DNA of 38,495 bases from Zetaproteobacteria bacterium. GTDB lineage: Bacteria > Pseudomonadota > Alphaproteobacteria > Micavibrionales > Micavibrionaceae. A model generated the notes under the pieces. That model ran no database searches. It had not been told where the DNA came from and worked only from the letters and a program-made list of their open reading frames with translations. The stretch lies in contig NVXI01000003.1 of assembly GCA_002747015.1 (NCBI GenBank), forward strand, positions 133,517-172,011, given 5' to 3'. Position numbers and translations under genes: made by a program. Shown here one piece after another: positions 26,305 to 34,931 of the stretch (position 1 is its first letter; every line of letters begins with the position of its first letter).

Positions 26305-27001
26305 GATAATAAACGTAATCACCGCCTCCTGAGTTTTGAAAACAACCAAACGGTTGGCCATCGAAACGGCCTGAACCATCATCAATATCCGGAACATCAA
26401 TCACAGGCATAACATAATCTGTTGTTCCATCATCATACATACGATCACCATAGTCACCAGATCGATCTGCATTTAATACAGGGATAGATGCGCCCAGACC
26501 ATGTTCCCTATTAATTCTGGTACAAATTGACCTCTTAACACCAATTAAATAAGCGATAATATCATTACCGTCCACACCGGCAAGACTGATATCTGGTACC
26601 TCCAGCTCTGCATTAAATACCCATTGCCCAGCACTGCCTGAAACCATAATATCCGCAGGAGCGGGAATATATGTTGCTCCTCCGCCAGACGGATGAAAAA
26701 CACCAAGATCATCCACATCTAGATCTGTGAATTCTGACGGACGGTTAAATCGGATTTCATCAATCCCTGTGCCTGTAATAACCATGCGAACAATCGCCGT
26801 ACTTACGGCCGCAGGGTATTGTGTAATTTGCGCACTACTAATCAGATCAGTTTCACCACTTGTATTACCACCGCTAGATCGAGTTGATGATGTCACAGCA
26901 TATGAAAGTGCCGCAAATAATGCGACTGCAATGAGTATCAAAAACAGGACATTTCCATCTTCCCTCAATGTCTTACTGCCCGTATTTGAACTTATATTCA
27001 T
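26285..27001 (-). CDS. Pilin-like protein without Glu5
   Basis: The 238-residue product has a 16-residue hydrophilic leader ending in Asp-Gly, then NVLFLILIAVALFAALSYAV, a typical pilin-like N-terminal helix, then a Ser/Gly-rich linker (TSSTRSSGGNTSGE) and a globular domain. Residue +5 after Gly is Leu where most major pilins have Glu. The 'GNVLFLILIAVALFAALSYAVT' type of N-terminus is one I associate with uncharacterised alphaproteobacterial pilin-like proteins. The two Cys residues near the middle and end (SICTRINREHG, PFGCFQNSGG) could pair. The ATG at 27001 is preferred to an in-frame TTG two codons upstream. It overlaps the next pilin-like gene by 20 bases, so the two are likely made together. 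Confidence 0.62.
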   Translation of the reverse strand: MNISSNTGSKTLREDGNVLFLILIAVALFAALSYAVTSSTRSSGGNTSGETDLISSAQITQYPAAVSTAIVRMVITGTGIDEIRFNRPSEFTDLDVDDLGVFHPSGGGATYIPAPADIMVSGSAGQWVFNAELEVPDISLAGVDGNDIIAYLIGVKRSICTRINREHGLGASIPVLNADRSGDYGDRMYDDGTTDYVMPVIDVPDIDDGSGRFDGQPFGCFQNSGGGDYVYYHVVVER

Positions 27002-27032
27002 TTCCAAAGTCTTTCTTTTTCAAATCTTTGCG

Positions 27033-27575
27033 CTACTCTGTAGATACTTTCTCTACTGACACACTATTAATTTTTAACGATGCGGACAAAGGGTATTGCT
27101 TGCATTCCTTGCCAATACAGAGCCTTTCAACATCAACACGCCATCCCAGACCACCATTTTGAACATGCCCGATTGCTTCGCGGAATTGCCCAAATTGCGC
27201 AGTCGACTTTGCACGTATGTTAATATTGGATGAATTTCCTTTTATTTCAAGGCCTTTATAGATTCCTTGCAACTCATCCACAAAGGTTTGAACGTCACGT
27301 GCTCTAACGGGTTTATCTTGAATTTTCGGTACAACAGGAACAAGGGCTCTTGCTTCATCACGCGCAATATACAATTCGGCAAATTCTTGCATTTTGACTG
27401 TGGTATATAATCCCAAAGTAGCAGCAGAACCCCAAATAATTGCCGTCATAATTAATAAGGATTTATTTGTATTTTGCGGGAGTTTCTCAAGAAACGTATT
27501 AAAATCATCCATCGCCTTGGGGCTCATAAACTTAGCCAATGCTTGATTATATTCTTTAAATGTTTTTATTTGCAC
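27033..27575 (-). CDS. Bitopic pilus assembly protein, GspM/PilO-like
   Basis: The product has about 180 residues, with a cytoplasmic N-terminus of about 40, one membrane segment (about 42-64, SLLIMTAIIWGSAATLGLYT) and a periplasmic domain. The latter pairs a helical stretch (ARDVQTFVDELQGIYKGLEI) with strands and QFGQFREAIGHVQNGGLGWRV, the helix-strand pattern of the small ferredoxin-like domain of GspM/PilO. No sequence signature proves the family, so the call rests on topology, size and position. The GTG at 27575 is preferred because GGAGAG lies five bases upstream. The nominal earlier TTG at 27590 overlaps that site. It lies between the GspL-like protein and the pilin-like genes, where gspM-type genes usually are. 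Confidence 0.5.
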   Translation of the reverse strand: MQIKTFKEYNQALAKFMSPKAMDDFNTFLEKLPQNTNKSLLIMTAIIWGSAATLGLYTTVKMQEFAELYIARDEARALVPVVPKIQDKPVRARDVQTFVDELQGIYKGLEIKGNSSNINIRAKSTAQFGQFREAIGHVQNGGLGWRVDVERLCIGKECKQYPLSASLKINSVSVEKVSTE

Positions 27576-27635
27576 CAACACTCTCCACAAAAAAACTTAT
27601 AATAACATCATAGCACATAACTTTAATTTTGAGTA

Positions 27636-28634
27636 CTATCGCACTCCCTCCAACCTAACATTAGTCGCATCTTCACGTCTGGACTTCGGAGAAAAAATAC
27701 GGACACGCCCAGACACAATCTCTCGTAACGTTGTGTCCGCCGTGGCTGCCGTTCCAAGAGATTCTGGAACAATCGCATTCCATTCTGTCCTTTTCCCAAC
27801 AACCTCATACCGCACAAGATAACCATTTGATAGCGCAACCTTGTCCAGAAGCTGTTGTACACGAACCATATGCCTGATTGCATCACTTTGCATCACATTT
27901 GCAGCACTTTCAACCAACTCAAGTGCGGCCTCATCTGTCTTTGCTTTCACATCGTTCAGATCACGACGAACAAACCCAATAGAAACAATGTTCACTAATA
28001 AAATCAGAACTGTTATTAAATTCACTATCAAACCAGAAATAATAAGCATACGGATCACCGCACGCGATAGTTTTTCAGTTCTGAGCGCACGGTTTCGCCA
28101 TGCGACTATATCAGCTACATCAGCATTAATCGTTACAAAATTTGCGTCCATGCTTTGAACTTTTGGTAAAATTGTACGCGAAGCACCCAAGAAAACTTGC
28201 ATACGCCCTGTTTCTGGATCCCAACGAAGTGCTGAAGCAATGCCTTCCTGCTCATATAAATATACCGTTTCACGATCCCAATATTCACTATTTCCTGGTA
28301 ATGCTGCGGCCAGAGGGCACCAGCTATCCGGGTTAGACGCCAATGATGCCGCAGGACATGCCAAATACCACACACGACCTTCATCAATCGAATACACATA
28401 ATTCACTCGATCCGTGCCACAAGCTTGAGACGCGGCATTCCATACAGCTTCATCTTCAGTACCAGGAATATGCGGAAGTGAACCCCCAATCAAATCCTGC
28501 GGAAGATATGGTTGCAAATCAGACTTAAAATCCTTCGATTCTCCTGCTAAAAAATCAGATAAACCCGCATGTGGGCGCAAAGGAGTATCACCCTTTACCT
28601 TCGTTCTTACATTATCGTCTTTCATTAATGCCAA
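27636..28634 (-). CDS. Bitopic pilus assembly protein, GspL/PilO2-like
   Basis: The 332-residue product has a cytoplasmic N-terminal domain (about 1-190, with RVWYLACPAAS and DPETGRMQVFLGASRTILP), one membrane segment (about 193-217, LIISGLIVNLITVLILLVNIV), a charged coiled-coil-like stretch (DLNDVKAKTDEAALELVESA) and a small periplasmic domain with YLVRYEVVGKRTEWNAIVPE. This order matches GspL and the PilO protein of R64-type thin pili, which link the ATPase and platform to the periplasm. No specific family motif was found. The start is either the TTG at 28634, immediately after the upstream stop and eight bases from GGAG, or the ATG at 28625. The TTG has the better spacing. Confidence 0.5.
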   Translation of the reverse strand: MALMKDDNVRTKVKGDTPLRPHAGLSDFLAGESKDFKSDLQPYLPQDLIGGSLPHIPGTEDEAVWNAASQACGTDRVNYVYSIDEGRVWYLACPAASLASNPDSWCPLAAALPGNSEYWDRETVYLYEQEGIASALRWDPETGRMQVFLGASRTILPKVQSMDANFVTINADVADIVAWRNRALRTEKLSRAVIRMLIISGLIVNLITVLILLVNIVSIGFVRRDLNDVKAKTDEAALELVESAANVMQSDAIRHMVRVQQLLDKVALSNGYLVRYEVVGKRTEWNAIVPESLGTAATADTTLREIVSGRVRIFSPKSRREDATNVRLEGVR

Positions 28635-29855
28635 CTATATTGCTCCTTGCATAAGATCGCCCATCATGGAATCCATACTCATATTCATCACCGTTAAGGC
28701 ATAAATCGCGCTACCAAATGCAACCACCAAAAACACCCCTGTTAAGAGAAACGCAATCCAGACAATGAACTTATGCCTCGTCTTTGCAGACGCAGAACGC
28801 ATTTCAGCAATTGACTCCATCACTGTAGCAACTTGCCCTAAATCAGACAAGCCTGCAATTTCAAGGCGTTCACTCCGCGTCAATGGTGCACGATCTAGCG
28901 CCGCACCTAGCCCAACACCTCTGCCAAGATTAACAGAAGCTTCACGCCAATATGCCGCCACATCCGGAGACGCCGACGCATCCGCAGACTGGTCCAAGGT
29001 ATCATCAATTGGCACCTGTCCCTGCAACATTCTGGCCGCTGCTATCATAGAATCTGCAAATGCTAAATCACGTAGATATGAACCAATCAGAGGAATTTTC
29101 CTTACCACTCGTGCCGTTGGCCAATCTTTTTTACCTCGGTTCAACCAAAAAGAAACAACACACCAAACCAAAAACACACCAGAAGCAACAGAGGTCCAAA
29201 TGAGAATATCCCATGTTAATTCAAGATTATTCACAACATAATCAAATTTTTCTTTTTCTGCAGCGTCAGTTGGCTTATTACCCCTAAACCACTCCAACAC
29301 CATACCTTTCCCAGCCCAAAGTGAGGAGACAATTGTAAAAACATCAAATCCCAACCACGACATTGTTCCAACAATTGCGCGCGTATTTTTACGTTTTTGC
29401 GTGATAGATTGAATAGCGTGCGGTATCCCCTCAACCAGTCTATTTGCCCGCTCTGAACCTGCTAAAATTGCCAATGTTCCATGATCAAATATATTCAGGG
29501 CTCTTAAGGCATCAATCACACTTAAACCACGTGACAATGCTTCACGCGCAGGCGCAAGAATATTTTGACGGCGCGGGTTTGTCTCAGCCTGAATAATTTT
29601 CCACAAGGCAACCCCAGGCGATGTTGAGGTTGATCGAAACTGTATCCCGCGCAACAACTGCACTTGCCACCAAGTTGAACGCGCGAGCATTCTTTCCAAA
29701 GGAGAACGCGCATATGGGCGAACATTTAAAACATAGCCACCCTTTTTAGTAATTGCGTCCCGAACATCTTCCATTGTCGGCAGATAGAAAGACTCCGTAA
29801 CCTTTTTCGGGCCAGATGTTGTTTCATATGCAATTTCTGCAAGCCATTGCTGCAT
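28635..29855 (-). CDS. Type II secretion/type IV pilus platform protein (GspF/PilR-like)
   Basis: The 406-residue inner-membrane protein has the T2SSF layout of two helical cytoplasmic repeats and three membrane segments (about 158-180, 218-241 and 362-390). An N-terminal GspF-like domain (EIAYETTSGPKKVTESF, then TMEDVRDAITKKGGYVLNV) is followed by repeat one (TSTSPGVALWKIIQAETNP to AREALSRGLSVIDALRAL) and repeat two (DSMIAAARMLQGQVPIDDTL to NLGRGVGLGAALDRAPL). These correspond to 'L...L..G....AL' and 'G..l..AL'. The protein should sit under the filament and couple ATPase movement to pilin extraction. It lies 39 bases after the ATPase gene and abuts the GspL-like gene. Confidence 0.85.
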   Translation of the reverse strand: MQQWLAEIAYETTSGPKKVTESFYLPTMEDVRDAITKKGGYVLNVRPYARSPLERMLARSTWWQVQLLRGIQFRSTSTSPGVALWKIIQAETNPRRQNILAPAREALSRGLSVIDALRALNIFDHGTLAILAGSERANRLVEGIPHAIQSITQKRKNTRAIVGTMSWLGFDVFTIVSSLWAGKGMVLEWFRGNKPTDAAEKEKFDYVVNNLELTWDILIWTSVASGVFLVWCVVSFWLNRGKKDWPTARVVRKIPLIGSYLRDLAFADSMIAAARMLQGQVPIDDTLDQSADASASPDVAAYWREASVNLGRGVGLGAALDRAPLTRSERLEIAGLSDLGQVATVMESIAEMRSASAKTRHKFIVWIAFLLTGVFLVVAFGSAIYALTVMNMSMDSMMGDLMQGAI

Positions 29856-29894
29856 AAATAATTACCAATCCTGTATTATAAAAATACGCAAAAC

Positions 29895-31646
29895 TCACCC
29901 CTCAAGATATGACAATGCTGCTTGCGGATCCACAAGCCCCGACAAAACAAGATCAACCAATCCTTCACGACGCGTATGAACAACAACCCCTTCTTCTTGC
30001 AAAATATCATTTACATTGCCCGTCAATGCCTCATAAATGTTATTACGCTGACCTGGGCCTAAGGTAATAAGTAAAGCATCTAATAATAACGTTCGCCCTG
30101 AAATTCCTGTACGGCCACACAAATCACAACCACTAACATTATGTTTTCTAACCTCGTAATTTTCTTCAATGCCAAACTGAGCCAATTCACCTTCATCCAG
30201 AACATCAACTATATGCGCCTTATGCGCACACCCTTGGCATAAAGTACGCACTAAGCGTTGATTTAAAATCGCACCAACTTGCTGCGCAAGAGTATAAGTT
30301 GATGAACGTTCACGCTCTGCTGGCATAAGAGAACGCAACCGCTCAAAGGTTTGTAACGCCGTATCCGCATGAACAGTCGATATTACGGTATGACCAGACT
30401 CAGCAGCGCGCAAAGATGTCTCAACCGTATCAGCATCACGCATCTCTCCAATGACAATATAATCAGGATCATGACGCATTGCCGCGCGGATCAAGTCCGC
30501 AAATTCACCACCTGCCATTCCAGGACGCACCTGCCATTGCGTTGCATAACGTAGCTCATATTCAATTGGATCTTCAATTGTTAGAACATGCCTGCGCCGT
30601 CTATCAATTTGCTGAACACACGCATATAATGTCGTGGTTTTACCAGAACCAGTGGGGCCAGATAAAAGGATCAGTCCACCACCACCCTTAATTTCAGGTG
30701 ATAATAGCTTGGACAAATAATCAGCAACATCTTCATGGCGACGAAACAGATCATCAAACCCCTTCAAAGCCGCCCGATCAAGCAAACGTAATGTTAATTT
30801 TTCACCATCTTGTGCCTGCGACCCTGCGGCAACACGCACATCAATTGACCGTCCCTGCCATTGAAATCCAAAGCGACCATCTTTTGGAGTAATGCGATCA
30901 CCAAAATTCAAACCAGCATCACGCTTTAACAATGTCGTTAAACGCGCCATTGCATCAGCAGGTAAAAGATGCATCGGGATTAAATCGCCATCAACTCTGT
31001 ATTGTATCCAATTCGGGGCATCAGGATTATTATCCTGAACAAGATGAATATCAGATGCCCGCATTTGCAAAGCCTCTGCCATCATATCGCGTTGAAACTG
31101 GTTTAAAAATAGCCCATTATCAATATCAGCAAGCCATAATGACAATGTTTTTTCACAACGATCTGCCGATAAATCATGAACAGAACGCAACGTATCAACA
31201 AGCTCCTTACGATCCCATATTTCACTTTCAATGCGCTCAACATGAAAACCACTTCGATTAGACGTAGAGATAAGCGTTTCGATCTGCCTATCATTTAATT
31301 CAGTCAATGGTGCGATACGCAAAACACTGTCTTTAAGTGATATCAAATGAACACTAAGAGGAAGCCACGATTGAACAGGTAAAACTGCACGAAGCTGATC
31401 TCCCGTTGCCCGATCTTTTATGCTCTCATCATCAAGATCAGACAACACCGCCGCGCCGGCCATATCCAAAAGTTGCTCGGTTGAACGCGTAATACCATGC
31501 TCCAACATCAAAGCACGCTCGCGCTGAACCATATCAAGGTAACGCTCCCGCCCTTCACTTAATCTTTTGCGCCTACGCTTAAGGGCACGCTCTTGAAGCA
31601 CACTTTCGGAACGCTCGTAATTATCTACTGATGACACTTTATCCAT
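29895..31646 (-). CDS. Secretion/pilus assembly ATPase (GspE/PilQ-like)
   Basis: This 583-residue hexameric-type ATPase should power pilin polymerisation. It has a very basic N-terminus (ALKRRRKRL) and an N-terminal N1E/MshEN-like region up to about 160. The PAS-like N2 domain includes ASDIHLVQDN and RVDGDLIPMHLLP. The motor core has Walker A GPTGSGKTTT (from Gly330), the Asp box LTIEDPIEYEL, Walker B IVIGEMRD (Glu401) and the His box SGHTVISTVHADTA. A four-Cys zinc site (Cys470, Cys473, Cys507, Cys510) marks it as an extension ATPase of the GspE/PilB class rather than a PilT retraction motor. It lies between the ASH-PilP-like gene and the platform gene. Confidence 0.93.
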   Translation of the reverse strand: MDKVSSVDNYERSESVLQERALKRRRKRLSEGRERYLDMVQRERALMLEHGITRSTEQLLDMAGAAVLSDLDDESIKDRATGDQLRAVLPVQSWLPLSVHLISLKDSVLRIAPLTELNDRQIETLISTSNRSGFHVERIESEIWDRKELVDTLRSVHDLSADRCEKTLSLWLADIDNGLFLNQFQRDMMAEALQMRASDIHLVQDNNPDAPNWIQYRVDGDLIPMHLLPADAMARLTTLLKRDAGLNFGDRITPKDGRFGFQWQGRSIDVRVAAGSQAQDGEKLTLRLLDRAALKGFDDLFRRHEDVADYLSKLLSPEIKGGGGLILLSGPTGSGKTTTLYACVQQIDRRRRHVLTIEDPIEYELRYATQWQVRPGMAGGEFADLIRAAMRHDPDYIVIGEMRDADTVETSLRAAESGHTVISTVHADTALQTFERLRSLMPAERERSSTYTLAQQVGAILNQRLVRTLCQGCAHKAHIVDVLDEGELAQFGIEENYEVRKHNVSGCDLCGRTGISGRTLLLDALLITLGPGQRNNIYEALTGNVNDILQEEGVVVHTRREGLVDLVLSGLVDPQAALSYLEG

Positions 31647-31683
31647 TATGCATGAACCTAGCCTGTTTTAAGACCTTCAAAAT

Positions 31684-33279
31684 TTAATTTGAAGAATTAG
31701 CATTGCCCGACCGAGCAGAACTTAAAGATTGTGACGTAATACGGTTAAGAGAAGATAAAGATCTGTCAAAAAGCAGCAAAATACGATCTGCGCCATTTGA
31801 AAATTCAATACCATTTCTTTGAATATCAACATCCCACACAACACCACCAAGCATTATTTGTTCATTATCATAGATAAGGCGAGACCCTCCTGGTCCATTG
31901 ACAATAGCGCGCGTTGCCGCAAAAGACGTAATTCTTAAGCCATCCAATGCACTTGCCACATTTACAGTTGCCACAGTTTGAGGGGATTTTGGATTCTGCC
32001 ATGCAGAAGAGCGCACATTTTTGCCCTTAGGCTGTACGGTTACATCGCCACTTCCGATTACGCGCGTAGGCGATGCCGCCGCCAAAATAATTGCTTTTTG
32101 GTTTTGGCTAACAACAGCATCAGCATCACCCCGCACAGGAATAACCAAAACTCCACGCGCACCATCATGCAAGACCTGCACATCATCCAGCAATGAGCCA
32201 ACACGAGTGGGCGACCATGTTAAAATCAACGGGCACGCTTCAATGGGTTCTAACACCAGTCCGGAAACACATCCATTTGTACTCACGCTTAAACCATTAT
32301 CAGAACCGGACAGCTTAATATCATTCAGTGTTAACGCAGAATCACCAATATTCACCAAAGAAACCGTAATCGTCGCAGTGGAAGAAACACCATCACCAAA
32401 GGCAATTTCTACTTGTGAAGAAACTAAAAGCCCCTTCCCAGGAACAGCATCAGGGAAAATCTCAGCTTCATCAACACCATCCGGCGTATAATCTCCTGAT
32501 AAAGGTACACTTGCAACCCCCGTCGACCCACTGTGCTTAACGACAAAGACTCCAGTTGCAGGACCTTTTTGTTGCGGCGACCACGTTACCGTTGCTATGC
32601 ACGCCTCACCAGCTTGCAGTTCCTTGCAATCGGCATCGACTATAAAGCCAGAATGCGCAGACGCATTGATAAAAATATCCGAAATAGTAATTGGATTAGA
32701 AGTGATATTACGCAAGACAACCGGCTCAACTAAAGCCTGACCAGATGCGAGAGAACCAAAATCAAGCTCACTAGGAATTGCCTCAATATCACTAGACAGC
32801 TTATCCGAAGAATCCCCATTCGCCTCTACCGAACCAGATACTGTGGCAGTAACCAATCGCGTACGCCCACTATGCAGCATTAACATTTCAAGACGCCACG
32901 CCCCAGCTTGCAACCCCTTTACAGATATTGCAATCGCGCACTCAGCACCAGAAGGAAGAGCATCAAGCGAACATTGATTCAAAGAGATTTTTGTCGCAAC
33001 ATTTGAAGAAGGGTAAAGATTTATTTTCCCTGTTTCCACAGGTCGCGCACCTTCATTACGAAACAAAACTACAACCTGCGTACTCGCGCCCAATGGAATC
33101 GTTCCACCATCAATATCAGCATCGACGGGAACAAGACCAATCGCACCACCACCAGAAACGCGCGAACCTGGCGCATCAAAACCTGGATATTGAGCATAAA
33201 CAGAAGTACGGCCTCCCACCAAAATGAGGACAGAACAGATAAAACATAAATATTTAAACCAATGCGAACGCATCATCAT
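31684..33279 (-). CDS. Exported ASH-domain protein with PilP/GspC-like C-terminal domain
   Basis: The 531-residue product has a Sec signal peptide (about 1-29, cleavage after VYA). Three tandem beta-sandwich domains (about 45-150, 160-255 and 265-385) each have the ASH/'choice-of-anchor D' pattern with a Cys pair (CSLDALPSGAEC, CKELQAGEAC, CVSGLVLEPIEAC) followed by a 'W(S)P'-type or equivalent strand. A linker leads to a short C-terminal domain (about 445-510, LRITSFAATRAIVNGPGG then MLGGVVWDVDIQRNGIEF then RILLLF). That last pattern resembles the homology region of PilP/GspC connectors, which dock on the secretin N0 domain. Its position between the secretin and ATPase genes, where pilP/gspC often lies, supports a periplasmic connector role. 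The fusion reading is inference. The long gap upstream suggests separate control. Confidence 0.6.
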   Translation of the reverse strand: MMMRSHWFKYLCFICSVLILVGGRTSVYAQYPGFDAPGSRVSGGGAIGLVPVDADIDGGTIPLGASTQVVVLFRNEGARPVETGKINLYPSSNVATKISLNQCSLDALPSGAECAIAISVKGLQAGAWRLEMLMLHSGRTRLVTATVSGSVEANGDSSDKLSSDIEAIPSELDFGSLASGQALVEPVVLRNITSNPITISDIFINASAHSGFIVDADCKELQAGEACIATVTWSPQQKGPATGVFVVKHSGSTGVASVPLSGDYTPDGVDEAEIFPDAVPGKGLLVSSQVEIAFGDGVSSTATITVSLVNIGDSALTLNDIKLSGSDNGLSVSTNGCVSGLVLEPIEACPLILTWSPTRVGSLLDDVQVLHDGARGVLVIPVRGDADAVVSQNQKAIILAAASPTRVIGSGDVTVQPKGKNVRSSAWQNPKSPQTVATVNVASALDGLRITSFAATRAIVNGPGGSRLIYDNEQIMLGGVVWDVDIQRNGIEFSNGADRILLLFDRSLSSLNRITSQSLSSARSGNANSSN

Positions 33280-33356
33280 GGACTTTAATACAACACTCTC
33301 TGGTAGAAAAAATAAAAAACATAGTTACAATAATATATTTAAACATACCGAATCAC

Positions 33357-33362
33357 ATTATA
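33357..33362 (-). promoter_or_regulatory. Possible internal -10 element in the pilus operon
   Basis: The 194-base gap 33280-33473 between the secretin and ASH-protein genes holds a perfect TATAAT on the minus strand, about 80 bases before the ASH-protein start. No good -35 hexamer is seen at 17 bases, so this is weak. The size of the gap compared with the close packing elsewhere in the operon makes an internal promoter plausible. Confidence 0.25.
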
Positions 33363-33398
33363 CATGTTTTTCAGAAAAAATATGCTTTAAACACCAAA

Positions 33399-33450
33399 CC
33401 CCCTCAAAACAGAAGTTACCCCCACCTCTCCCCCTACTAAAACAAGGGGG
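33399..33450 (-). other. G-tract/C-tract element able to form alternative hairpins
   Basis: Reading the minus strand after the secretin stop, one C5 run (33450-33446) is followed by three G5 runs (33434-33430, 33423-33419, 33403-33399). C5 with its flanking T/A pairs perfectly with the first G5 (seven base pairs, nine-base loop), and could instead pair with either of the others. No T-run follows, so it is not a standard terminator. It could slow RNA decay at the secretin 3' end, act as an attenuator, or be chance. The strong G-runs stand out in an A+T-rich region. Confidence 0.35.
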
Positions 33451-33473
33451 AAAATGTCACACAAGCAGTAAAA

Positions 33474-34874
33474 TTATGGCTTTTCATCCGTATAAACGAT
33501 CACGCGAGGCTTCAAAAGAAAGACAAGCTCCGTATTGGTTATCGCAATCGAACGTGATGTCGGCAGGAATGGCGAATCAAATCCTGCGCCGGAGGTATCA
33601 TATTCATCGTTTTCCCGCACCAGCCCTGCAATCAACAAAGAATCCCCAGGACGAATACGAACTTGAGTTGAAAGTTCACGTTCAGTTGTTTGGGGTAATT
33701 GCAAAATGGTACCATCCGCATCAAAATTCTGGAACCCTTTAAATTCTTCAAGCTTAATATCTATTTTACTATAAATAGTCGCATTATCCCAATGGCTGGA
33801 AATCTCTAAAGTAAAACCAGTATCCACAGAATCAGTTTCTGTTGACACCGTGGTCTCCCCATCTTCAATAGAGCGCGTCAATGATGAAACATAATTTACA
33901 GTGTCCGCCGCGCGCAAACGTGCCGTCGCACCTGACAGCACTGTAATTTGTGGCTGAGATATTGTTTTCACTGCACCATACTCTGATATAAACTGAAAAA
34001 CATCATCCGAACCAAAGGTCACACCACCCGTTGTCGGCAAACCTATACTAATTGGATTAAAGTTAGCCCCAGCGCCGCCTGGCACTGAAATGCCTGTTGC
34101 AAATTTCCCAAAGGACTCTATGCCCTCCCAGTCAATACCCGTAGAGTTCCCATTGTTCAAAGTAACTTCCCAGATATAAACCTCAAAAATAATCAAGGCC
34201 GTACTTGCCCGAACACGTTGAAAGTAACGCTCCGCCAATTCCGCAGTTCTATTCGTTGCTTCATAAATAATAGTACGGGTAGCGCTTTCAGTTATAGGCG
34301 CTTTCCCAGTAATCGCCTGCAAACCCTTCGCAATATCTGAAAGAATATCATTATCGCCCCCAACAGGCGGTACAGTCACGGTAAACACCTGCGTCTCCTT
34401 TACAACAAGCAGGCCATCATCAAAAGCACAGTACAGATCAGCCAAGCCACATACCTTACCCACAATATTATCAAGGGGACCACGCAAATTCGTTACAGTT
34501 ACCGTACGCTCAAACCCTGCATCCGTTTCAAATGCCATAGGAATTTCATAATCAGCCAATATCAACTGCAACGCTCCGGCTACAGTTTCAGATCGAAGTT
34601 CAAAAGGACCCACGATAGCTTTTGGTAAACCAGAGGAATTCGACGATTTTGGAACCAAAACATCGCTACCCAAAGGTAAATAAATAACACTATCCGGCTT
34701 TTCATTCACGGCACTTTGCCGCTGCGCCGCCATGGCAGGAGACGGCACCGACAGATTACGCGCCCCAGGAACATCCACTGGTGCACAAGCCGCCAAAAAC
34801 GAGAAGGCAAGCATAACTAACAAGAACCTTAATAACTCCGCAAATATATAATATAATTTTTTTAAAACAATCAT
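33474..34874 (-). CDS. Lipoprotein secretin of a type IVb-like pilus (PilN-like)
   Basis: The 466-residue product starts at the ATG at 34874 with a basic, hydrophobic signal ending in the lipobox LAAC, so it should be a lipidated outer-membrane protein. A GTG at 34922 is possible but would place sixteen extra residues before the signal. An STN/N0-like region (VGPFELRSETVAGALQLILA and TVTVTNLRGPLDNIVGKVC, about 105-180) is followed by an N-domain region and the secretin core (about 250-460). The core contains ISEYGAVKTISQPQITVLSG, TGFTLEISSHWDN, and a C-terminal VRIRPGDSLLIAGLVREN and TELVFLLKPRVIVY, all typical of secretins. Length and lipobox fit the R64 PilN/TcpC-type secretins. It forms the outer-membrane pore for the filament. 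Confidence 0.9.
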   Translation of the reverse strand: MIVLKKLYYIFAELLRFLLVMLAFSFLAACAPVDVPGARNLSVPSPAMAAQRQSAVNEKPDSVIYLPLGSDVLVPKSSNSSGLPKAIVGPFELRSETVAGALQLILADYEIPMAFETDAGFERTVTVTNLRGPLDNIVGKVCGLADLYCAFDDGLLVVKETQVFTVTVPPVGGDNDILSDIAKGLQAITGKAPITESATRTIIYEATNRTAELAERYFQRVRASTALIIFEVYIWEVTLNNGNSTGIDWEGIESFGKFATGISVPGGAGANFNPISIGLPTTGGVTFGSDDVFQFISEYGAVKTISQPQITVLSGATARLRAADTVNYVSSLTRSIEDGETTVSTETDSVDTGFTLEISSHWDNATIYSKIDIKLEEFKGFQNFDADGTILQLPQTTERELSTQVRIRPGDSLLIAGLVRENDEYDTSGAGFDSPFLPTSRSIAITNTELVFLLKPRVIVYTDEKP

Positions 34875-34931
34875 AAGATCAATTTCTAAGACACAACACG
34901 AGCGCAAAGCGTACCACCTCACCGAGTGTAT

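Noticed and set aside
33224..33742. 172-residue plus-strand frame across the secretin/ASH-protein gap
   Set aside because: It overlaps both ends of real minus-strand genes, is very rich in His, Lys and Gln, and shows no fold or family pattern. The gap is better explained by regulatory sequence.
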